Source: Mycolicibacterium chubuense (GTDB lineage: Bacteria; Actinomycetota; Actinomycetes; Mycobacteriales; Mycobacteriaceae). From it: a DNA stretch of 43,725 nt. Below, piece after piece: positions 38,219 through 43,725 of the stretch. A program made the translations under genes and the position numbers. Positions within the stretch are counted from its first letter, which is position 1. Every line of letters starts with the position of its first letter. The notes beneath the pieces are model-generated. The model did no database searches. It saw nothing but the letters and a program-made list of their open reading frames with translations, and was not told where the DNA came from. The stretch covers positions 50,972 through 94,696 of the forward strand of contig NZ_JYNX01000056.1 in the NCBI RefSeq assembly GCF_001044255.1. Direction: 5' to 3'.

Positions 38219-39394
38219 TCACGCCCCCAGGGTGCGGGTGAAACCGTCGGGAATCAGGATGTCCTCGCGGGTCAGATCGTGGATCGAGGACTTGCCCAGC
38301 GCCATCAGCGCCGAGTCGACGCCACCGCGCATGATGTCCAGGACGTTCTCCACACCGGCCTGTCCGTTGGCGGCCAGACCCCACAGGTAGGCCCGGCCGA
38401 TCATCACCGCACGCGCGCCCAGAGCAACCGCCTTGACGACGTCGCTGCCGCGCCGGATGCCGCCGTCCAGCAAAACCTCCACCTGATCGCCCACCGCATC
38501 GGCGATGGCCGGCAGGCACCTAATCGCCGCCGGCGTCCCGTCCAGGTTGTTGCCGCCGTGGTTGGACACCGTGATCGCCGAAACACCGGCATCGACAGCA
38601 CGTTTCGCGTCGTCGACACGCACCATGCCCTTGAGGAGGAACGGGCCGCCCCACTGTTCGCGCAGCCACGCGACGTCTTCCCAGGTCGGCGGCGGGGTGC
38701 CCATCCACTGGCCGTAGGCCTCGAAGAACGTCGGGCCGGTCTCTCCGCGCCGTCCCTGGTTGGGAACCCGCAGGTCGGGCGGGCGCAGCTGCTTGGCGAA
38801 ACTGAAGAACCACCGCGGCTTGGTGATGACCTCCGGAGACATCCGGATCATGGTCTTGAGGTCCATCTGCTCGGGGATCTTCGGGCTGCCCCAGTCGCGA
38901 CCGTGCGAGAAGCTCCAGTCGGTGGTCAGGATCAGGCCCTTGGCCCCGGCCGCCCGGGCCCGCTCCATCCGCGCCAGGATGTCGTCGCGGCTGCCGAGCC
39001 AGTAGATCTGGAAGAAGATCTTGTCGTTGACCGCGGTGACCTCTTCGATGGGCTTGCTCGCGAAGGAGGACAGCCCCATCGCGGTGCCGCGGGCCGCGGC
39101 GGCGCGCGCGACGGCCACCTCACCGTCGGGGTCGACGGCCTGCACGCCGGTGGGCGAGATGATGACGGGCAGTGAAATGTCCTGTCCCAGCACCGTTGTC
39201 GCCATGTCGCGCTTCTCGGTGGCCCCGATGACGTGCGGCGCGAAGCCGAGCTCGGCGAACGACTCGACGTTGTCGGAGACCGTCACGCCCTTCTCACTGG
39301 CCGAGATCAGAGAGGAGTAGGCCGACTTCGGCAGCCGCTTCTTCGCCCGCTGCTGGGCGATGGCGACGGTTTCGAACCAGGTATCACGTGCCAT
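38219..39394 (-). CDS. mftD: FMN-dependent mycofactocin biosynthesis oxidase MftD
   Basis: A 391-residue FMN-dependent alpha-hydroxy acid dehydrogenase-type TIM barrel. Landmarks: LPVIISPTGVQAVDPDGEVA, the barrel Lys in GPFLLKGMVRVDDAKRAV, the catalytic histidine in VSNHGGNNLDG and phosphate-binding LLDGGIRRGSDVVKAVALGA. In mycofactocin maturation it oxidatively deaminates AHDP to premycofactocin. ATG at 39394, 4 bases after mftC. An odd gap of 124 bases follows before mftE. Confidence 0.95.
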   Translation of the reverse strand: MARDTWFETVAIAQQRAKKRLPKSAYSSLISASEKGVTVSDNVESFAELGFAPHVIGATEKRDMATTVLGQDISLPVIISPTGVQAVDPDGEVAVARAAAARGTAMGLSSFASKPIEEVTAVNDKIFFQIYWLGSRDDILARMERARAAGAKGLILTTDWSFSHGRDWGSPKIPEQMDLKTMIRMSPEVITKPRWFFSFAKQLRPPDLRVPNQGRRGETGPTFFEAYGQWMGTPPPTWEDVAWLREQWGGPFLLKGMVRVDDAKRAVDAGVSAITVSNHGGNNLDGTPAAIRCLPAIADAVGDQVEVLLDGGIRRGSDVVKAVALGARAVMIGRAYLWGLAANGQAGVENVLDIMRGGVDSALMALGKSSIHDLTREDILIPDGFTRTLGA

Positions 39395-39398
39395 GGGA

Positions 39399-40586
39399 CT
39401 ACACAGGACTTTCGTTGCAGAATTTCTTCGGAGGGGCGCTCAGCAGGGTGAGCGGGACGGGGCCCTTGGGGGTGCGGCCGCCGCTGCGGGAGTGGTCGAC
39501 GCTGGGCTTGGGCTTGTCCCGGTCCAGGGCCAGCGCAGGTTCGCCGTACCCCTGCACGCATTCGGGATCCGGACCGTCCAGCGGCAGACCGGTGAAGAAC
39601 TTCGCCGCCATGCAACCGCCGCGGCAGGCGTCGTAGTGCCCGCAGCTGCCGCACGCCCCGGCCGACTGCGGCTCGCGCAGCTCCCGGAACAGCTCGGAGT
39701 TCTGCCAGACGCTCTGGAAACCGTTGTCGGTGAGAATGTTTCCGGCGAGGAATGTGTCGTGGATGGCGAACGGGCAGGCATAGACGTCCCCGACGGGGTC
39801 GATCAGGCAGACCACCCGACCGGCGCCGCACAGATTGAGCCCGGCGAGCGCGCCGGGTTCACCCAGCCCCGACAGGTGGAAGAACGAGTCGCCGGTCAGC
39901 ACGCGTTCGCCGTGGGCGACCAGCCAGTCGTAGAGCTGCACCTGCTGAGCCGGCGTGGGATGCAGTTCGTCCCAGACGTCGGCACCGCGGCCCGAGGGGC
40001 GCAGCCGGGTGATGCGCAGCGTCGCCCCGTAGGCGTCGGCGAGCGCCTTGAAATCGTCGAGCTGGTCCACGTTGTGGCGCGTCACGACGACCGAGATCTT
40101 GGCGTCCGTGAAACCCGCCGCGCGCAGGTTCTCCAGCGCGCGCGTCGCCATCGCGAACGACCCCGGTCCACGCACCGCGTCGTTGACCTCCGCGGTGGCG
40201 CCGTCCAGCGAGATCTGCACGTCGACGTAGTCGCTGGCCGCCAGCTTGGCGGCGACCTCTTCAGTGATGCGCACGCCGTTGGTGGAGAACTTGACCCCGA
40301 CGTGGTGGGCCGTCGCATAGTCGACGAGCTCCCAGAAGTCCGAGCGCACGGTCGGCTCGCCGCCGCCGATGTTCACGTAGAACACCTGCATGCGTTCGAG
40401 CTCGTCGATGATGTCCATGCACTGGCGGGTGGTCAGCTCGCGCGGATCGCGCTTGCCCGACGAGGACAGGCAGTGCACGCAGGACAGGTTGCAGGCGTAG
40501 GTCAGCTCCCACGTCAGGCAGATCGGTGCGTCCAGGCCGCGTTCGAACTGGTCGACCAGGCGGGGCACGGGGGCGGTGACGGTCAT
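39399..40586 (-). CDS. mftC: Mycofactocin radical SAM maturase MftC
   Basis: A 395-residue radical SAM/SPASM enzyme. The radical cluster motif CNLSCVHC (CX3CX2C) is at about residues 29-36 and GGGEPTVRSDFWELVDYAT carries the GGE SAM-contact block. The C-terminal SPASM cysteines include CGAGRVVCLIDPVGDVYACP and CGSCGHYDACRGGCMAAK. It oxidatively decarboxylates the C-terminal tyrosine of MftA and then cross-links it to valine. The ATG at 40586 overlaps the mftB stop by four bases. A longer frame to 40685 runs through mftB and is not used. Confidence 0.96.
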   Translation of the reverse strand: MTVTAPVPRLVDQFERGLDAPICLTWELTYACNLSCVHCLSSSGKRDPRELTTRQCMDIIDELERMQVFYVNIGGGEPTVRSDFWELVDYATAHHVGVKFSTNGVRITEEVAAKLAASDYVDVQISLDGATAEVNDAVRGPGSFAMATRALENLRAAGFTDAKISVVVTRHNVDQLDDFKALADAYGATLRITRLRPSGRGADVWDELHPTPAQQVQLYDWLVAHGERVLTGDSFFHLSGLGEPGALAGLNLCGAGRVVCLIDPVGDVYACPFAIHDTFLAGNILTDNGFQSVWQNSELFRELREPQSAGACGSCGHYDACRGGCMAAKFFTGLPLDGPDPECVQGYGEPALALDRDKPKPSVDHSRSGGRTPKGPVPLTLLSAPPKKFCNESPV

Positions 40587-40867
40587 CGGTCCTCTCCTGC
40601 GATCAACATGTTCGAGGCGACCAGCACGCTCATCGCGTGCAGGTAGGGCGACAGCTGGGAATCCTCGACTCCTGCTGCGCGACAAGCGGATCGAACGTCG
40701 GGGTGATCACCCAGCGAGTTGATCACCTCGACGATCGTCCGGTTCTTCAGGAACGACAGCTTGCGGGTCCCGAAGTGGTAGAGCAGCGCGCCGAACGGCT
40801 CGGGCCGGACGGCCACCTGCGGATGCAGCCGCCAGCGCTGGTCCGGATCGAAGGTCGGCGCGGTCAT
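40583..40867 (-). CDS. mftB: Mycofactocin RiPP recognition chaperone MftB
   Basis: A 94-residue PqqD-like RiPP recognition element that delivers the MftA peptide to MftC. Segment WRLHPQVAVRPEPFGALLYH and the FLKNRTIVEVINSL helix match the fold. The ATG at 40867 is two bases after the mftA stop. A frame open to 41071 covers mftA and is rejected. Tight coupling with mftA and mftC is expected for a stoichiometric chaperone. Confidence 0.94.
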   Translation of the reverse strand: MTAPTFDPDQRWRLHPQVAVRPEPFGALLYHFGTRKLSFLKNRTIVEVINSLGDHPDVRSACRAAGVEDSQLSPYLHAMSVLVASNMLIAGEDR

Positions 40868-40869
40868 GA

Positions 40870-40962
40870 TCAGTAGACCCCGCACATCCCGTCGATGGAG
40901 ACCTCTTCGACCAGGCTCTCGGTCACGAGCTCGTCGTTCTCGGTGTGCTGACTCGGCTCCAT
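40870..40962 (-). CDS. mftA: Mycofactocin precursor peptide MftA
   Basis: A 30-residue precursor, MEPSQHTENDE at the front and ending in SIDGMCGVY. The IDGMCGVY tail is the invariant MftA C-terminus. MftC acts on its last two residues (Val-Tyr), which become the redox core of the cofactor after release by MftE. The ATG at 40962 is preceded by GAAAGGCG, and the TGA is at 40872-40870, two bases before mftB. It is below usual gene-caller length limits but the context and tail make it secure. Confidence 0.96.
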   Translation of the reverse strand: MEPSQHTENDELVTESLVEEVSIDGMCGVY

Positions 40963-41018
40963 GGCACTCGCCTTTCTGTTGGATGGGCTCGACATTTGTG
41001 ACGCAGATCGCAACAATA

Positions 41019-41033
41019 AGGCACCGGGTGCCT
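41019..41033. promoter_or_regulatory. Putative MftR operator in the mftA/mftR divergent region
   Basis: AGGCACC, G, GGTGCCT: a palindrome with perfect 7-bp arms around one central base, located in the 90-base gap between divergent mftA (start 40962) and mftR (about 41053). It lies 20 bases before the mftR start. TetR-family autorepressors such as MftR, which responds to long-chain acyl-CoA, typically bind such sites. No promoter hexamers were assigned with confidence. Confidence 0.62.
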
Positions 41034-41052
41034 AAATGGAAGGGGGATGCCG

Positions 41053-41679
41053 ATGCAGCCCGCCAGGGCACGCGTGGGCCGCCGTCGGTCCACGAGCTGG
41101 GAGCACATCAGCGCGGTCGCGATCGACCTGTTCTCCGAGCGCGGCTTCGACGATGTCAGCGTCGACGACGTCGCGGCGGCGGCGGGCATCGCCCGCCGGA
41201 CGCTGTTCCGGTACTACCCCTCGAAGAACGCCCTGCCGTGGGGCGATTTCGACGCCCATCTCGGCCTGATGAAGGGCCTGCTGGCCGCGACCGATGCGGA
41301 GGCGCCGGTGCACGAGGCGCTGCGCGCGGCGCTGCTGGCCTTCAACGACTTCGACGATGCCGACCGGCACCGTCAGCGCATGCGGCTCATCCTGGAAACC
41401 GAGGCACTGCAGGCATATTCGATGACGATGTATGCGGGATGGCGGGCGGTGGTGGCGTCGTTCGTGGCGGCTCGGCTGCGCATCTCCCCCGCGGATCTGA
41501 TTCCGCAGACCGCGGCCTGGACGATGCTCGCGGTGGCGCTGGCCGCCTACGAGCAGTGGCTGGCCGACGAGTCGGTGTCGCTGGCCGCGGCGCTGGGTGA
41601 CGCGTTCGATCTGCTGGCCGGCGGGCTGGCCGGGCTGGAAACTCGGGTGTCGGAATCTGCCCGCCCACGGCGACGATGA
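41053..41679 (+). CDS. mftR: Mycofactocin system TetR-family regulator MftR
   Basis: A 208-residue TetR-family protein. The HTH domain is at residues 10-60 ([34 protein letters not shown]). The C-terminal helices bind the effector; MftR of M. smegmatis is known to be released by long-chain acyl-CoA. Divergent from mftA. Two ATG codons are possible (41047 and 41053). The second has AGGGGG six bases upstream, so it is favoured. Its stop (41679) is four bases before the GTG of the next sigma factor, so the two may share a transcript. Confidence 0.9.
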   Translation: MQPARARVGRRRSTSWEHISAVAIDLFSERGFDDVSVDDVAAAAGIARRTLFRYYPSKNALPWGDFDAHLGLMKGLLAATDAEAPVHEALRAALLAFNDFDDADRHRQRMRLILETEALQAYSMTMYAGWRAVVASFVAARLRISPADLIPQTAAWTMLAVALAAYEQWLADESVSLAAALGDAFDLLAGGLAGLETRVSESARPRRR

Positions 41680-41683
41680 AGGT

Positions 41684-42208
41684 GTGAGCGCCGAACCCGA
41701 GGCCGACCCCGCTCCACGGGCGCTGCTCGCGCTGTACGACGAGGCTCTACCCGCCGTCTACGGGTACTTCGTCCGGCGCTGCGGTGACCGCGGAACGGCG
41801 GAAGACCTGACGTCGGAGACCTTCCTGGCCGCGATGGACGCTGCCCGCAAGCCGACGCCGCCGCCGGTGACGGTGCGGTGGCTGATCGGGGTGGCGCGCC
41901 ACAAGCTGGCTGACCACTACCGCCGGGGGCACGGACGGTTCACCGTGTCGGTGGCCGAGGCGCCCGAACCGGCCGACCCACCCGACGAGTGGGACGCCGA
42001 ACTGGACCGCATCGTCGCCCAGCAGGTGCTGGCGCGGCTCAACGAGCAGCACCGCACCGTGTTGGCGCTGCGCTACATGGACGACTGCTCGGTCGGCGAG
42101 TGCGCCGAGTTGATGGGCCGCACGGTGCACGCCACCGAGGCGCTGCTGGTGCGCGCCCGGCGCGCGTTCCGGGAGAACTACCCCCACCGGGAAGGAGAAA
42201 GGCCGTGA
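41684..42208 (+). CDS. ECF-like RNA polymerase sigma factor
   Basis: A 174-residue sigma-70 family protein with region 2 (about residues 14-70, ALPAVYGYFVRRCGDRGTAE, then EDLTSETFLAAM) and region 4 (about 115-170, LNEQHRTVLALRYMDDCSVG and ECAELMGRTVHATEALLVRA). The GTG at 41684 is chosen; an earlier in-frame start would lie in mftR. The 3' end overlaps the VOC gene by GTGA (42205-42208), so the pair is translationally coupled. No zinc anti-sigma (HX3CX2C) gene adjoins it. The neighbouring protein is therefore the first candidate for control of it. Subgroup within ECF not assigned. Confidence 0.82.
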   Translation: MSAEPEADPAPRALLALYDEALPAVYGYFVRRCGDRGTAEDLTSETFLAAMDAARKPTPPPVTVRWLIGVARHKLADHYRRGHGRFTVSVAEAPEPADPPDEWDAELDRIVAQQVLARLNEQHRTVLALRYMDDCSVGECAELMGRTVHATEALLVRARRAFRENYPHREGERP

Positions 42209-43485
42209 GCGAATCCCTCGATCCGTTGCACGTGCTGCGCGGTGGCGACCTTCCCGTCGCCCCCGATCCGGCCTTCGCCGCACGCCTGAGGTCGCGACTG
42301 GAGGCGGCCGCGGACCTGTTCGATCGTCAACCGGAGCGAACCCGAGGAGTGAGCATGAGCGGAACCGACACCGTCCTGGCAGAACTGGCTGCCCCGTCGA
42401 CGCCCCGGGCCGCGGCGATCCCGTATCTCGCGGTCACCGACGCTCGCCGTGCCCTCGCCTGGTACGGCGACGCGCTGGGGGCCGCCATCGTCGGCGACCC
42501 GATCGTGATGGACGACAGCCGGATCGGCCATGCCGAGCTGGCGATCGCAGGCGGGGTGTTCTACCTCGCCGACGAGTACCCGGAGATCGGGCTGAAAGCA
42601 CCTGCGGCGCAGGAGGTCTCGGTGAGCCTGATGCTCGCGGTGCCCAATGTGGATGCGGCACTGCGACGCGCTCGCGACCTCGGCGCCCAGGTTCAGCGTG
42701 AGCCCTATGACGCCCATGGTGGGCGCAACGCCACGATCGTCGACCCGTTCGGGCACCGGTGGATGCTGACCGGACCGGTGCCCGGCGCGGCGGTGCCGAT
42801 GCGGCACGGCGATGCCGGGTACGTGGCGGTGTGGACGCCGGACGCGCAGCGGGCGGCCGCGTTCTACGGACACGTGCTGGGGTGGCAGCACGAACCGGCG
42901 ACAGGGAGGGTTCGGAAGCCCGGGCTGCGCATCGGCTTCTCCTCGGTCCCGGACGAGCACACGCTGTTCTGCTGCTACGCGGTGGACGATCTGGCCGCAG
43001 CGCGGGCGGCCATCACCGACGGCGGCGGCACGATCGGCGACGTCGAACAGTTCGATTTCGGCGCAGTGCTCACGGCCGTGGATCCGCAGGGACGCCGGTT
43101 CGGTGTGTTCGTTCCCCTGCCGGGCGAGGGTCGTCCAGCGCTGAACGGATCGGGGCCCGCAGACCTGTCCTACATCACGTACGAGGCGACGGAGTCCGCC
43201 GGCTTCCGGTCGTTCTACGGCCACGTGCTGTCCTGGACCTTCGAACCGGGCCGGATCTCCGACGGCTGGGCTGTCCGGGACTGCCACCCGATGTCGGGTG
43301 CGGCCGGCGGCTGCGACGCCGCGGTGACGGTACCCATGTGGACGGTCACCGATATCGACGCTGCCGTCGTGCGGGTCCGGGAGGCGGGGGGTGCGGTGAT
43401 CGACGAGCCGACGCAGCAGGCGTACGGGAAGTCCGCGCTGTGCACTGACGATCAGGGCACCCGGTTCTATCTCGGCGAGCTCTGA
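42205..43485 (+). CDS. Three-domain VOC (glyoxalase-fold) protein with an ECF-linked N-terminal segment
   Basis: 426 residues. The first 50 residues (SLDPLHVLRGGDLPVAPDPA, then FAARLRSRLEAAADLF) form a short helical segment resembling those at the start of small ECF-linked regulators. VOC domain 1 (about 68-195) contains PYLAVTDARRALAWYGDALG and DPFGHRWMLTG. Domain 2 (about 205-315) contains YVAVWTPDAQRAAAFYGHVL and DPQGRRFGVFVP. Domain 3 (about 325-426) contains FRSFYGHVLSWTFEP and DDQGTRFYLGEL. VOC domains bind metals or small molecules. The GTG at 42205 is coupled to the sigma gene. An internal ATG at 42355 would remove the N-terminal segment. The role is inferred as a sensor for the sigma factor, or alternatively an enzyme. 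Confidence 0.8.
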   Translation: MSESLDPLHVLRGGDLPVAPDPAFAARLRSRLEAAADLFDRQPERTRGVSMSGTDTVLAELAAPSTPRAAAIPYLAVTDARRALAWYGDALGAAIVGDPIVMDDSRIGHAELAIAGGVFYLADEYPEIGLKAPAAQEVSVSLMLAVPNVDAALRRARDLGAQVQREPYDAHGGRNATIVDPFGHRWMLTGPVPGAAVPMRHGDAGYVAVWTPDAQRAAAFYGHVLGWQHEPATGRVRKPGLRIGFSSVPDEHTLFCCYAVDDLAAARAAITDGGGTIGDVEQFDFGAVLTAVDPQGRRFGVFVPLPGEGRPALNGSGPADLSYITYEATESAGFRSFYGHVLSWTFEPGRISDGWAVRDCHPMSGAAGGCDAAVTVPMWTVTDIDAAVVRVREAGGAVIDEPTQQAYGKSALCTDDQGTRFYLGEL

Positions 43486-43489
43486 GGCG

Positions 43490-43725
43490 TCAGAACGGTG
43501 GATCGTCACGGCCGGGCGGGTGATCCGGTGGCGCGGCATCCCCAGCTGCCCGGTGGGCGTCGTCGGCTGCTGCGCGGACTTGTTTGTTGTGTGCGCGTTC
43601 GGCTTTGATGCGCGCGGCATCGTCCGCGCTGCGTAGGCGTCGGCGGGTGGGCATCTTGGCGATACGTTGAGGGTTGGGTGGGGGTATCGGTGGCGGGAGC
43701 GGCAGGTCGGCGGTGGTGGCGGGGA
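43490..43725 (-). CDS. 13E12-type DUF222/HNH endonuclease-like protein, C-terminal end only
   Basis: A frame entering from the right edge and ending at TGA 43492-43490, 4 bases past the VOC stop. About 77 residues are seen. The segment MPTRRRLRSADDAARIKAER and the acidic ending GRDDPPF match the C-terminal style of many mycobacterial 13E12-family proteins (basic helix, then acidic PPF end). The HNH motif would be beyond the edge. It differs from the copy at the left edge, so it belongs to another subtype. Convergent with the VOC gene. Confidence 0.7.
   Translation of the reverse strand, partial: PATTADLPLPPPIPPPNPQRIAKMPTRRRLRSADDAARIKAERAHNKQVRAAADDAHRAAGDAAPPDHPPGRDDPPF

Noticed and set aside
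42178-43620. A 480-codon minus-strand open frame over the VOC gene
   Set aside because: No family features. The plus-strand VOC protein and the short DUF222 tail (43490-43725, another frame) explain the region.

Overview
The window looks like a Mycobacterium/Mycolicibacterium chromosome. It is GC-rich, uses many GTG starts, and carries the mycobacterial S10 and spc ribosomal operons split by an arylsulfatase/FGE pair. It also has secY-adk-map-sigL-rslA, a complete mycofactocin locus (mftR, mftA-G), TIGR00027-type methyltransferases, a DUF732 secreted protein, and the ends of two 13E12-type (DUF222/HNH) genes at the window edges. No tRNA, rRNA, IS element or CRISPR array was seen.

Layout. 1-194: the C-terminal end of a DUF222/HNH gene. 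226-5082 (minus): a five-gene unit made of a TPP-dependent enzyme, an SRPBCC/START-like protein, a KAS III-like enzyme, a HisC-like aminotransferase and a MarR regulator. 5132-9073 (minus): secY, adk, map, sigL, rslA. 9349-13008 (plus): four tandem SAM-dependent methyltransferase genes. 12974-15146 (minus): sppA and a DUF732 exported protein. 15263-19464 (minus): the spc ribosomal operon rplN to rplO, with a promoter and a terminator. 19656-23552 (minus): arylsulfatase, lipoprotein and formylglycine-generating enzyme. 23653-28992 (minus): the S10 operon rpsJ to rpsQ with its promoter, leader and terminator. 29338-32279: a lipoprotein carboxylesterase divergent from a cytochrome P450. 32245-34518: a TetR regulator divergent from an MFS exporter, with palindromic operators between them. 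34508-41679: mycofactocin genes mftA to mftG (minus) and divergent mftR (plus). 41684-43485: an ECF-like sigma factor translationally coupled to a three-domain VOC protein. 43490-43725: the C-terminal end of a second DUF222/HNH gene, facing inward.

Most notable signal. Upstream of sigL (6367-6394) and upstream of the TPP-enzyme gene (5107-5134) there are two near-identical promoter-like elements, TGAACC-N16-CGTGTA and TGAACC-N16-CGTGTC. They match the known mycobacterial SigL consensus. The second overlaps the rslA stop codon and would place the whole TPP/SRPBCC/KAS III/aminotransferase/MarR cluster under the sigma factor encoded next door. That cluster looks like a small uncharacterised biosynthetic locus. 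Its KAS III-like enzyme has Asn where the family's catalytic His normally lies, so it may not do ordinary malonyl-ACP decarboxylative condensation.

Second candidate. The sigma factor at 41684 has no recognisable zinc-binding anti-sigma partner. It overlaps by GTGA with a protein made of a roughly 50-residue helical N-terminus followed by three VOC (glyoxalase-fold) domains, a plausible ligand-sensing regulator of that sigma factor.
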